From Pithys albifrons albifrons (Eukaryota; Chordata; Aves; Passeriformes; Thamnophilidae): 64,000 nt of DNA. Both the position numbers and the translations under genes were made by a program. This document shows, in pieces, positions 1 to 12,180 of the stretch; position 1 is the stretch's first letter, and the number at the start of each line of letters is the position of its first letter. A model generated the notes under the pieces. That model was not told the DNA's origin, did not search any database, and worked only from the letters and a program-made list of their open reading frames with translations. The DNA is taken from contig NC_092471.1 in assembly GCF_047495875.1 (NCBI RefSeq), positions 9,259,001 to 9,323,000 of the forward strand, given 5' to 3'.

Positions 1-1259
1 AGTAAAACCTCTGAGGCAGCAAATAACTTAGATGTGATCAAAAAAGTGTCTATGTCAATGTGAATGAAAGCTATCAGCAGCAGCAACGGGACTATTAGCA
101 GCATCTGCACTGCTCCAAAGGACTCCAACTGGTCCCTCTGCTCCCAGCTGGAGCCCACCAAGTCCCTCTCACTGAAGAAGGGGCTACTACCCCACAAGCA
201 AGTTTTGCCACATGCTCTGTAAAACTGTGCTCCATGTAAGATCTTCAGACTCCATGCTGAAGGGTAGATATTTTAAAGACATCATCCTTCCTAGAACAAC
301 AGAAATGCTTCTTCACCTTCTTCTGAGGACTCTAAAGGGCAACTTGAACCCAAATCTTCAATTTCTACAGCAAAGCTCCCCTGCAGATTTTGTCACACCT
401 TCCAGGAGAGTGGGAAAACCTGGTCTGAAGTGGCTGCTGCCAACATGAAACACACATCTGTCTTCCCCGTTTAAGCTGAGAAGTGTTTTTTTTTTTTTAT
501 TTTAAAGTGATTAATTCATACAATTAGCCAGCACCAATGATCACAGCAAGTCAGCAAAGACCCAGAAGCAGCCCTGTCTCCACCATCATAGCCCACCGGG
601 ATACACAACATCAAGTTCTTCAGGTGGGAATTCCCAGCCTGCCAGACCTTAGCCCATGGGGATGAGCCTACAGGGACTCCCACCACTAGACCAAGTCAGG
701 ATTTGGGTCCCTCCTACATCCAAACTCAGAAAGGAAAAATAGTAATCAAGAAGTGAGATGACAAAGTGCCTGAATGTAGGCAACTAAAGTGCTAAGAAAT
801 TCAAGAGGGAAGAGAAATTAGATCAAGAGGAGGGGGGAAAAAAAGAGAAAAAATCTATTGCTGGAAGTCTCATGGCATAAGCAGAGGTCAAAAATGTTTT
901 CTTCACCATTTCAAAAAACATCAAATTCTGTTGTAGTTGAACTTCATGATCAATGAAATCCTGACAGATAGCAACAGGTGAATCAGGGAGGGAAGCAGGA
1001 CCTGAGCATTCTTAAAATAATAAAGTACTGCAATGAGTTCAAATTTTCTGTTAATTGTATCTCTGATTTGTTTATGTAAATCTGTATTTAAATGAATGCA
1101 CCATACACATATGCACTCAGCAGAAAAACTGAATCCCTACTCTTAAAAATTGAAGTTTCTAAATAGAAACTGCTTTTACTACTTAGATAGAAACAAAAAA
1201 GGGGGAAAATGAAAAATTCAAAGGAGTCAGTTAAATTAACCTTTTTTGATCAATGACTT
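1..1259. other. Non-coding stretch, no gene seen
   Basis: There is no convincing exon. Short open frames (the longest is 78 codons, at 212-448) have no recognisable domain. A T-run sits at 486-498, and an uninterrupted 29-base polypurine tract of A and G lies at 825-853. The first 480 bases are somewhat GC-richer than what follows. I recognise no transposable element here. Confidence 0.7.
825..853 (+). repeat. Polypurine tract (29 bases)
   Basis: Every base from 825 to 853 on the plus strand is A or G, with a G6 and an A7 run inside. It is low-complexity sequence. Long purine strands can form triplex (H-DNA) structures when mirror-symmetric, but this one is not a clear mirror repeat, so no role is claimed. 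Confidence 0.7.
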
Positions 1260-1620
1260 GTTTGTAGGGATAGGCACATTTTTAAGTTGTGAAATTTCTG
1301 ATGTATGCAAGCCACCAAGGTTAGAATCAGTAAGAAGTGAAAATGAAGTGGTTTCGTGTAGACTGTTTTTTAAAGCAAAATTATGCATTATTCATACAGA
1401 AATCTGCCTATAATGACTGGAAGGCAGATTGAAAAGTCTAAAGGTTTAGACCCAGTTGAAAATTTAAGACAAATCACATTATTAAAATGAGCTTTGATTA
1501 GTTCTGCAGAATAGAGAAATGCAGTTTCATTCATCTATAGATGAATTTCTCATGTGCACATTTCTAGGTCACACTGCACATACAAGCAACAAGACCCTCT
1601 TAAAGCAAGAGACATCAAAA
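1260..1620. promoter_or_regulatory. Candidate conserved non-coding element with an 18-bp palindrome
   Basis: This AT-rich block holds several homeodomain-like and octamer-like words (ATTATGCATTATTCAT near 1380, GATTAG near 1496) and a perfect 18-base palindrome at 1529-1546. Its texture resembles a vertebrate CNE. No conservation data were available, so this is a guess from appearance; the palindrome itself is seen directly. Confidence 0.3.
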
Positions 1621-4600
1621 CTGCAGAAAAGGATAAGTTGGACTCTGAAGGAAAGAACAAATGAACTACACAAGTAATTGAGATGTTAAACATTTACAGC
1701 ACACATTTTTGTTCAAGGTACCTTCTTAAACATTCAGAACAGCTGCTTTCAACAGGCAGACTCCTACTTACCAAAACATGTAGGATGCTGCAAGTGGTGA
1801 GGAGCCCTCAGCAGAGGGCTCTTCATATCTGGGATGGGATTTCCAGCAGACATTGAAATACTGGTTTTCAGCCTAACCCAGTGGTAAAGCAAAGCCCATG
1901 ACTTCAATGGAACAAATTACCCAGCTGCAGCTGGGCCTTCATCCCCAAGCAGTACAGTGTGAGAGGGCAGTTCTGCGGAGTCCAACGGCCTGTGCTGAGG
2001 ACCAAACCCCCACGTTTATGCATTCTGGCTGTTACTCAGCCCAGCACTAATCTGGTCACAGTGCCTGCAAGCAGCTGGTGTGAACCAGGGAAGCAAAGGG
2101 AGCCCATCTCCACGTTTGCATTCACTAGGAAGGAATTTAGCCCCTGCACTGAGACTGCCCCACAGTGCAGACCAAGCCTGGCAAGTGAGGACATGCAAGA
2201 CTCACTTAAAAATACATTCCTGATCCAAACTAAAAATGATGACAGAAGGAATGTGTTTATATTGAACATTAGTTTTTAGAGATGACTTCGCTATAACACC
2301 AGGCCACATCCAGTACTTCCCAAGAAATTTAAATATTAAACATTTATTACTCTTCTGTCTTGAACTGTACTTTGCCAGACCAGCTGATCCAGACCCATGC
2401 ACAAAAGACAACTGCCTTCATTCCAGAATAGTTTGATGCTCAATTAATACTTTGACATCTTCTCAAATCTCTATTTAAGGAGGGGAAAAAAATAAAAGCA
2501 ACCCAGATTAGAAAAAAAAGAAGTCTTCAAAACCTGCAGATAATACAAGATTTTATAGGGAAGAGGAAAAGAGCGAGAGGAAGCTGGAATATCAAAAATG
2601 TCAAGACAAGAGCTTGTACAATTTCAACAACATCCAGCTGCAATTCAACCCCTGCTTCAGCTGTAATCTCTAAGTTGATCCAGATCTGCCTAGAAATGTT
2701 TGATTAGCTCTATGGGCTTACAGCTATATACAGAAAGTACAGAAAGCAGTTTCTATCTCTTTACCACTTCTGAGGTTCAACTTTAAAACTTATTTACCTT
2801 GAAAATACCCAAGGGATTGCAGTATTAATTATTTTTAAAGGACGTTCAATGCAATTGGTGGCCCAGAATTGATGAGTAAATTAAAAAAAAAAGGAGAATT
2901 AATTGGGGATCTTGGGACCTTATTAAAATTTGTTCTTGACTGTAAGTTCTTTGACCTTCTACTGCTGAACTTGTCTTGATGAGGTAACTGCATTTTTACT
3001 TTAAGAATACCATTTGGTGGAGAAAAATAACCAGAGTTTAAAGAAGCATACAAACACATTTGCAATACAAATTAGCAGTTTTCCAGGGAAAAAGATTAGA
3101 AAGATGGAAAGCTTTTGCACCTAACACTGAAACGGGATCTGGTTCTTGTGTATCTTATATGCAAACCTCGTCTCGAAGTGTCACACTCTGCAGCAAATCC
3201 CAGGAGGCAAAGAGAACATTCACAAGGCTGCATTCCTGGCAGAAGAATCAAATTGGCCAAGATAATGGAAACCTGCACCCTTGCAGGTAATTTTACAGTA
3301 TTATGCATCTCTCAGGTCAAGCACAAGATGTGCAGAAAAGGAGGAAACCCTCGTCAGTTCAAAAAGCCTTGTCTCAGGATCAGACGGCCTTGTCCCCACA
3401 GTAAGAGGGTTCCAGGCAGGGTGTGAGCTACATGGAGGCTGAACAAGAGGCCAAAGCTCAGCTTCTTCTCTTACAACAAGCAGAGATGGGACACAGACAC
3501 ACTGTGCACAGAGTAGAGACACACTGGACAGGGCATTCCTCACAGAGAGAGATGCAGAGCATCCATGGGCCCGGGGCTGTCCACACAGGTGATGTCTTTG
3601 CACTGCCTACCTCAAATCTGAGCAAGCTTCTTAAAAGCCTGCACCAATCCTACATTTTCAAGCAGCAAAATTCAACAGGCAAAGGATATCGGTGAATCTT
3701 CTTCAGCATTGTGGAAAACAGCTTTGACTGCAAACACTAAAAAAAAAATCTCTCTTTTTATCCTATCAGCGGCCAACTTCAACAGCTCTATGGCCACAAA
3801 GCCCCAGGTCCCTTCTCAGTTCCTTAACATTAAAACCTCTGTCCATGTTGCACTCAATGTTTAGTTTTATTGTTTTTTTTTCTCCCCACTGGTCTCACAC
3901 AATGAACTTCAGAAGTTTCATGGCACATCAAAACATTTACCAAAATCACTCCTTACCAACCACTTCTTCCATGCTCTGTGTTATTTCCAAACCTCTAAAG
4001 CACTCTGCTCCTTTGTAGAAATATGAACTAGGCCACAGACTCCAAATGGATTGAGCAGGAGACCAAAAAACAGGGAAGCCCAAATGGCCATGCCTGCCCA
4101 CTGTGGAAGGAGGGCAGGCTTCACCTGTGGCACCACGAGCTTTTGATACCACTACTGTTTTCTACAGCTTCTTTGCAAACCTCTATCTTTTTATAAGAGG
4201 GAGAAAGCACTTCCCTTTCTCAGCTAAACTATAATTCTCCCAGTCATTTCAGTTTTATTAAAAACTTAGGCCATTTTGCTTGCTTCAACTACTAGAAAAC
4301 TGCTTTGTAGCAGTTAAGATATTGACTCTTCTACAGCAAAAATATCAAATTAAATCAAAAGCCTAGAGTCCTGCTGCTTGCTAGGGAGCGCCTCAGATCC
4401 ACATCACAGGTCAGGGCACTCTCCTCTCACAACACTCACACAGCTTTGTTTATAATAGGGGCTTTTTGAGTATCACCATCCCCTTCTCCAGGACCTCTCT
4501 CCTCCCTTGAGGGAACACTTCATGCATTCCCCAGGATTTCTTCCTCACAGTGTTTTTCCTACTATTCATTTCTCTCCTTTCAATGCCAGTTAACTCTGAG

Positions 4601-7110
4601 CCCCATGTCAGCAGCCACCTGTTTGTCCAGTCTCTCCTTCATCCTCAGTGCAACTGCAGGACACATGGCATCAGACTCTTAAGGACTTCCACATCCTGGT
4701 GCCTGGGCTGACAGAAACACAGGAAATTTCAATTTCCTCAAGGCACTCGTCTGTTCCTGCCATTCCCTGGTAACTGCTGAGAAGACTTTTCAGAGGCTTC
4801 ATTTAAAACCCTCATACACTCACCAGAAATTTGTCCTCTTCCATGCAGAGCACTTCCCTTAAGTGAACAACCACATCTTTTCCTTCTCTTCTTTTAATTT
4901 TCTCCCAAATATAGGCAATGTTTGCTGTCATCTCACACAGTTATGAGAAAATCTCCTTTAATATTTCCAGAGATAATATAATTTCAGAAGTGTCCGTATG
5001 TTTCCCATCTAATGCTAGAAAGAGAGGCAAAAGGAGTTGCTCCTTGATAGGGGACCTGTAAGAGGTCCCCTGGATCTTCTTTCCTCTCACTGTATTTGTA
5101 ATGGGAATAAACCACTTGTAAAGTACCCAAAAAGATGTACATTTCAGAAGCAAGATATTTCTGCTCTGGATTAATATCAGAGGGTAACGGGGAAAGCTGA
5201 ATATTTTACCCTTAGCTGCTCAAAAAAGGATTCTTTCTAACAAAAAACTTAATTCTGTCTCCTGTGCAATCTTCAAATCCGTTTCAAGTTCTCTCCCGCC
5301 CCAACGTTTCTGTTTTGGTTTTTTTTGCTTTAATCAGAAGACTCATACAGACAGCAAAGGCAGGTAATTCAAGATGAGACACACTGGATGAACTTTTTTT
5401 TTAATTCTGACATATAAGACAGGGCTGGGTGGATGGAGAAAGCCACATTTCTAGGCCACATTTTAAATATACATTTCTAAAGCAGACAATAACTAGCAGC
5501 CATTGCCCACTGCAGACTCAGCTGATGCCTAACAAAGTTGCCTTTCCTTGAGCACACTGAGTAAAGCCCTCCCTTGCAGCAGCTGCTGAGGAGTTTTTTC
5601 TTTCTCCTGCTACTTGTCTTCTGGCAGGGAGGAAAGGCTACACAGCAAGGCAAGAGTTGCCCTTCCTCCAAAATTTTCCTGAATGTTGCAACAGAAAAAC
5701 AAAGTTAATGAAATATCTGTGGGTAAAATAGGTTGGTTGGAAAAAAATACTTTCATTTTGACAAAAAACAAGTTTCAGTTTTGCCTAAATTCTACCTAGG
5801 AGACAGAACAAAACCCTAGTTATTTTCTTACAGCACTAACAGAGTCGAATAGCTTTAATAAACACACATTGCATATAGTTAGATCAAGATTATCTTCTAG
5901 TAGGCTCTTTCCCCTGAGACCAGTTGGAGTTGTATTTCAGACTCTGAAGGAAGCAAGCAGAGAATATCCTCCAAAACTCTTACAAAGAGAAAAGGGGGCA
6001 AATGGAGATAAATCAGGATGAAGGTAAAATGGGAAATAAGAAACTGAGTTGCCCTCTGGGAAAAACATAATTATGTCTCTGAGTTCCTCTTCTAAGCATA
6101 GACCTGAGGCAGAGAGTTCAGGCAAAGTATTTGCAGCTTCCACACAAGTTAGGCAGATAACCCTAAAGTAGCATTGATTAGCTGCAGCAGAGTTTCCCTC
6201 AGGTTCTCCACACAGCCAAAGGTTTTGGCAGCATTTATAGCAGAGCTCAGGAAATAATCAATGCACTGCTCCCTCAGATCATACAACAGCAAGAGAGAAA
6301 AGATGAGATGGGAGAACTGACATTATGCCAGAACTCAGCCTGGGTAGTTCTTGGGAGCAGTAGGAGAACCTGCTTGGAGAGCAGACAAATCTCCCTGGTC
6401 TTACAGGTGGAGGAAATGCTAAAATTGCTTCAGAGAAGCTGCACCTGAGATGAGGAAATAGCCAAAGAAAGGACAGAAGTACAGCTAAAGCACTCGCACT
6501 GCAGCCAGCAAAGGCAGCAATCCTTTGAACAGCAGGTCTTCACCACTCTGCCATGAGGTTTCACCTCAGTGTGCTCAGCCCTGAGCTTCAACAGGAAAGG
6601 GTGCAGACCTGGGACCAACACCACCCACATGCCACTGAAATTCCAGGTGGCAAGCCCCTCACAGATCCATAACCCAGTACCACAGTGTGTTCATGTAAAC
6701 CACCCATGGCTATTCACCCATCCCAAATGAGTAGACAGCACTGGCTTGGACAGGATGCTCAGGCAATGGGATGTTACAGCCAGTTCCTCAGGTTGGCTCC
6801 ACCAGCTCCCATCACAACAGCACCAGACTAAAAATAAAAGCAATCTGTCCCAGGAAGAGAGTCACTCCAGAACAGAACATGACAACCAAAATAGCATGGG
6901 AGGGCCAACAGGGCAGACATGGATCTGAATTGTGAATGGCAATGGCATAGCCCCAGGGCTACTGAGGCTGGAGGGATTTGTACAGCCACGCCCCAGGCAG
7001 CTCCATTCGCCAACTTGCAGCAGAGCCCGTGGACTGCTGAGAACATCACAGTGGTAAAGTAAAATGAGAGCAAGCAAAGGAGTTCGTCTTGATTTAACTT
7101 CAGATCCTCG
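1621..7110. other. Non-coding stretch, no gene seen
   Basis: This is about 5.5 kb with no exon I can support. Open frames near 1959-2279, 3115-3426, 3301-3603 and 3423-3695 overlap frames on the opposite strand and match no family I know. The one notable site is a tandem E-box palindrome at 1920-1935. The interval 4380-4820 is pyrimidine-rich on the plus strand without periodic structure. No CR1 or LTR fragment was recognised. Confidence 0.65.
1920..1935. promoter_or_regulatory. Tandem CAGCTG E-boxes in a 16-bp palindrome
   Basis: Positions 1920-1935 form a perfect palindrome containing two directly abutting CAGCTG hexamers (1922-1927 and 1928-1933). CAGCTG is a binding word for class II bHLH factors. 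Two abutting copies are uncommon, but a 16-base palindrome can arise by chance in a window this size. Any function is inferred. Confidence 0.35.
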
Positions 7111-7400
7111 TTTTAACTTGAGAAAATTCAATTAGTTTCTACCCAGAAGCAGTTTAGCTGCCATTGTTGGCAATCAATGGTCCCTAAATGCTGAGAATCT
7201 GGCAACTGTTCAATGTGCTGGCAGAGAGGCTTTCCTAATTAAAGATGTCACTTTTCCAGCTAATTTAAGTCTGCCATCTCTTTAAAGTACCAATTGCCAC
7301 AACAAAATATGAATAGGAAATTGACTTTCTGTGCATCTGTTTTTGCAAAATACTTCCTCCCAGTCATAAGTTTCAGCTTAAATGGTTTAGGTCACTTGCT
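7111..7400. promoter_or_regulatory. Candidate conserved non-coding element with paired SOX-like sites
   Basis: The AT-rich block contains TAATTAAA near 7236 and the inverted pair CCATTGTT (7161-7168) and ATCAATGG (7173-7180), separated by four bases. Both arms are close to the SOX HMG-box word AACAATGG, one on each strand. The interval is free of recognisable repeats and stands out from its neighbours by texture. Enhancer identity is inferred. Confidence 0.35.
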
Positions 7401-8941
7401 GGGAGGTAATAGCAGAGCTTTGTTCTGCCTCCCAAATACTCCTTAAATAAGAAAAATAAGCAGCGGTTCCATCATCTGTGGGAATGAAAAGGTATTAGTT
7501 GGCTTTTCCACCTTCAGTGAGTTGTTCTATATTCCATCTGATACTGATTTTGTTAGGATAAAAGAAATCCCCACTGAATCAATCTGCTTATCTAAACAGC
7601 TTCCACTGCACTATGTACTTTTCCACACAACAACCCCGCGGATAGGGAAGTGCTGTTATTCCTGCTGGAAGGAAATGTAGATACATAAGGCTGAGACAAA
7701 AATTTTTACATGTCTAACTTCCACTAAAATAAAATTTCTGACTCATACTATTTATTTCCTTTCCATAATAGCTAAATAACATTCTATTTTTTTCTGAATC
7801 CAGACATCCCAGTACCTTAGCCAAGAGCACAATCTTTAGACTATTCACACTTTTCGGCAACAAATGGAAAGCAGCATCTAAGCACCTGTGAGCGGAACTT
7901 CAGCACAGAATCTAATGCTCACTCCAGTCCTTTCTGCCATGTCCCCAAACCCTTCTGGGACAGTCAAGGGAGGGAGCAGAGTCTCAGCAGAGCTGCCTTT
8001 TGACAACTCTCTTTTGAGGAGAGACTTTTGACTCCCCTTACTACTCCAAATCTCTTTTATTTTTACAGTGAGTATGCACACAGTGCTAATTCAGATGGAG
8101 CAATAGAGCCCGTGTTTAAACTACTTTCCTGTACTTACCAAATCTCTGAATAACAAAGCAATTAAAAGCAGGTCTTTAAATCTTCCCCTTCCCTCCCATC
8201 CAAAGACAAGGAAAGCCACTGAATTTTGTTTTTGCAGAATGCTTGATACAGCTGGGTAAGAGACATCCTCTACTGAGTGCCATGAGCAATAAACCCCTGA
8301 TCTTTGAGTGGGACTTTAGGCCTTATTATACACTACAGTTAAATTTAACATGGATGAGATACATTCAATCACCAGTGCAGTTACTCACATGAGCATTACT
8401 GACACAATGCTGTGTTTTGTAAGGTTGGAAATACTGGCTGGCTAACTAGAGTTGGTTAAACAGAAGCAAGTCATATGTTATATATAATTTATTAAAATTT
8501 ATTTTAAACAATTCCTCTCCCACAGCATCATTTGATCAGCTCTGTTTACAGTCTACAACTGTAGAGCAGAGGCGTGTAGCATTAATTATGCCACTGGGCT
8601 CTCCCACCCCCAGGTATGACAGAACAGACCCACACTTCCTTCCTGAAATGGAAACTTCCTAATATGGGGTAGGAAAGGGGGAAAGTTTTTCCCCTACCAA
8701 AGCAAGTTCAGCTATTCCCCCTGCAGTAGGCCCCTGTCTCTTCCTAGAGTCAGCAAGGACTTCTGGCAGAATGGCAAAGTATTTAGGAGCTGAAATAAGG
8801 GACTTCATGCTACATTAGGGAAAGAACATGGATATATCCTTTCCTCACATCTAGTTTTTTTAGAAGGGAATTTTCTGGGACTCTGCCACCCTCCTCTTCC
8901 AACTTTAAAATGTGTTGATTAAATTCTGTAACACCAGGAAT
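7401..8941. other. Non-coding stretch, no gene seen
   Basis: No exon is supported. An AT-rich patch at 8470-8510 (TATATAATTTATTAAAATTTA-like sequence) and the block 7440-7620 have some CNE texture, but no motif arrangement specific enough to call. The minus-strand frame at 7878-8081 has no recognisable domain. Confidence 0.6.
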
Positions 8942-9060
8942 GAATCACAGAATGGTTTGGGTTGGGAGGCACCTTTAAAGATCACCTACTTCCAAGGCCC
9001 TTGCTGCGGGCAGGAACATCTTCCACAACAGGTTACTCAAGGCCCCATCCAACCTTACCA
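8942..9060 (-). mobile_element. CR1 LINE fragment (3' end, truncated)
   Basis: Read on the plus strand, this is the reverse complement of the CR1 3' end: a CACAGAATGG start, then the GTTTGGGTTGG block, a segment like 'accttaaagatca', and the 'cagg..catcttcca' and 'ggccccatccaacc' blocks. On the minus strand the end reads as the CR1 ATTCTGTG-type tail. Only about 120 bases of the 3' untranslated end remain, with several substitutions and a missing internal segment, so the copy is old and inactive. CR1 is the dominant LINE of birds and other sauropsids. The inner edge is approximate (about 9055-9067). Confidence 0.85.
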
Positions 9061-11319
9061 GGCTGCAAATACAACCCCCAAATTATTCACAAATAATGCC
9101 TCTAGATTGTGAGAATGGTAAGATTTTCCAAGCCCAGTTCAGTAATGTCACCATTGTGCCCTGCTCGAGCCCGAGGCTGGATGTGAACTCTACACCCCAC
9201 AACCAAGGTCAATGAGGCTTTCTTTTTTTAAAATTAAGTCACAGAGCACTGGAATGAACGCTATGCAGAACTAATTTGCCAGCCCAGCCACAGTGTCTTT
9301 CTGTCTGCATATTTGCTGGCGAATTCCCTCCCCCATCCCTGGTCCATGTCCTCCCATCCTGAACAGGCACATCATGGCTGAAGTCAATACATGGGCTGTC
9401 TGCCCCTGCTCTGCCCCCTCCAAAGGCACATTGCACTTTGTACTCTCCTTCCAGAAACTCTTAATTAGCATCATGAGTCACTGCGTAATAGCAAAGTCAT
9501 GCCAGGGAGGAAGAGAGTCTCCACCACACTGGGGCACCTCCAGCCCTTGCCCCCAGTGCCTGCAGCTGCCCCTCAGACCAGCATCCACTGGGTACCTTCC
9601 CTGAGGCCTAAGGTAAAGGGCAGAGCTCGCACACACCCTTAGGGGTGGCACAGCCCCGATGTGGGGCACATACAGCAGCTCTAATAGCTCCTCACAACCC
9701 TGCAGGAGGCTACAGTACAGGATGGGTGAATCAGGTGGCCCATGGCTCCTGCAGCTTCTGCATTCCCCAGCACACACAAGAGTGGTCAGTCACAGCCTGC
9801 TCACCCATCAGGACAGGATATTCCCATCTGCAGGATTCCAGTCTCACAAAGAAAACCAACTCATGAGCAGCTTACTGCAGGATAATATCCAAAGGCAAAG
9901 CCTTTCCCAAGCTCTCCAAGAAGGCTGGTCTGCAGAGCAGAAGCCCACTCAGCACGCTGCTGCAGGGCATGTCCTCACATGTGAAGCAGAAGCAGAAGAG
10001 TCTGAGCTATATCTTTTTTAATGCTGTCCTATGACAGTCCAAAGACTTGTACACAACACAATATTTGGACAAGGAGGGGGATCTGTGTGCTTATGAAAAG
10101 TTTAATCTCCACACTTTTATATTTACCACTGACTCTATAAATTACAACAACAAAAAAAGCTGCAAGAACAACATCCACAACCCCATGCACAACCCCAAAG
10201 GGCCTGATGTGCAGTTGCTCAGCACAGAGCTGCTCCCTGTTCTCTGAATACATGGAAAAATCAAATCTTCCCTCTTTTAATACAACACTGCTTGGCTTTG
10301 CTGCCGTCACACGGCATGCCTGGAAGAGCACACGCACAGGCAGACCCCAGGAAGCAGTGGGAGGGATCTGATTATTTCTGTTTAAATCATTCCCTGTTTA
10401 AAACTGTGGTTTGAAAGAAAAGAAAGAGAAAAAAAGAACCTAACACAAAAACCACAGCGTGGCTGCTGAGGGTGGCTTGTTCTCCAACCATCTGTGCTCC
10501 TGGCAGGAGCAGTTCTGCTCCTACACACCCTTCAGCACCCTCTGCTCCCTGAAGTGTTATACAACTGTATAGCAAAGGAAAATCAACAGAATTAACAAGT
10601 GGCCAAGTAGAGAATCACCAGTGGGGCTGAGTATATCTGCTGGGCTCCCATCATCACCTCTGTCTGGTGCAGTGTGTTTGCTCTTCAGCAAACAAGGCAG
10701 TCTCCTTTCTTCCTCTCAATTACAACCCACCCTCCAGAGCCATAACTAACTCATCCTCAGAGTAACTGAGCTGCAACTCTGGAGTCTCAAGCAGTGGCAC
10801 TGCACTGCTATCTTCTCCCAGCTGCCCTGCCAGCTGCCCACCTGTAGTCCATTACCCATGTGCTGCACAACCTCAGGAAAATTACTTCACTTTGGTACAT
10901 CCTCCTTGCTCCTTCATCCTTTAATCTTTTGTATTAAGACTACAAACTCGAGAAAACAAAAGTTGATCTCAGCTGTAGCCTGTGGCGACCACTCCAATAA
11001 ATTATTACTAATTACTTAGGAGAGCAGTGTAGACCTGTGTAAAATGAAGAGATACTGTTGCTCCTGACTCCCTCTCATTTCTACAGCCTGTTTTCTGTGG
11101 CTGTACAGTGCCTTCCACTAACACCAGTGACTGGCATTTCAGCCATTCTCGCATCTTGTGGATGAGCTTCTCTCCATCACTGGTTTGGGGCTTTTTTGTT
11201 GTGCAAAGCTTATTGTAAGCCAAAGTCTGGATCCATAATTTCCATATGTTCTACCATTTGGATTCAGGATCTAAAATTACCTTCATTGCCACAAAAATAG
11301 GAGCTTACAATTCCCCTTT
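9061..11319. other. Non-coding stretch, partly GC-richer, no gene seen
   Basis: The interval 9280-9860 is GC-richer and therefore open in several frames on both strands (for example 9293-9604 plus, 9478-9777 minus and 9659-10021 plus). These frames overlap each other antisense and have no recognisable domain, so I do not call a gene. The remainder is ordinary single-copy-looking sequence. Confidence 0.6.
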
Positions 11320-11760
11320 GCCTTGCAATTAGGTCTCTAAATCACTTAATTGTGGGAGCCAGATTTTCTAGCAGAGCTCATTCATAAGCAGAGTGAGTCA
11401 GCTGCAAAATATTTATCACAGTCCAAATTCTCTCAAATTTCCAGCATTTGGATCACAGGATTCTGTTCTGATCCAGATCTAGGAGTAATGACAGAAAAAT
11501 CATAGGAGGCCAGATAAATCATAAATCATTTTCATCAGAAAACACACTTCTCCTTCAGGAAATGTTAATATCCTGCCAATTCTTGCAGTGAAACTGTAAT
11601 TTACTCCTTTAAACTTCTCCACTGTTCTGCAAATTACAAGACATGATTTGAAGGATGCTGAACAATTATGCTAACAATGAATTATACTTTTTTTGCTAAT
11701 TAGCTAGCTGAAAATCAAACGTCATTCTGATCATTTGAGCACCTTCCTTAAATGCTGAAA
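11320..11760. promoter_or_regulatory. Candidate conserved non-coding element
   Basis: This block includes TGAGTCAGC (near 11394, an AP-1/MAF half-site word), the palindrome GCTAATTAGC at 11695-11704 containing the homeodomain word TAATTA, and AACAATTATGCTAACAATG-like sequence near 11661-11679. AT-rich blocks with this density of homeodomain and HMG-box words are typical of developmental CNEs. Conservation is untested. Confidence 0.3.
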
Positions 11761-12000
11761 ATTAAGAGTGTCTTCTGTGCAAACTCTTTAATATACCAAT
11801 TTTATCTTTTTTATCAAAAAATACATGTACACAATTGCAGTGTAAAACAGCTTCAAAATACTGTAGAACAAGGAATATTTGATATAAATTACTTTCCCCC
11901 CTATATTCACCAATCTCAATAGTAATTTCAGTAACTAATGTTACAAGCCAACAAAGCATTAGCAGGAGTAGGTACCTCATGACAGGTGCTGAACACAGAC

Positions 12001-12180
12001 TAAAATAAGCAGTTCTATTCTCATACTAAGTGCTTATGTTGTCGATGCCACTTTTTTAATAAATGGTTGCATTTGTTATGCTTTCTTAAATAATTATTTG
12101 CTAGAAGATATAATCATTTAATAAAAATGTATTTGGTTTTGAACTTGACCTAATAATAGGTTTTAAAAGCTGGTGACAAC
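12001..12180. promoter_or_regulatory. Candidate conserved non-coding element
   Basis: The AT-rich block has ATAATTAT near 12090, TAATCATTTAATAAAA near 12111 and the near-palindrome CCTAATAATAGG near 12149-12160, plus one retained CpG (GTCGAT). The texture resembles a CNE and differs from the flanking pyrimidine- and purine-biased sequence. The call is by appearance only. Confidence 0.28.
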
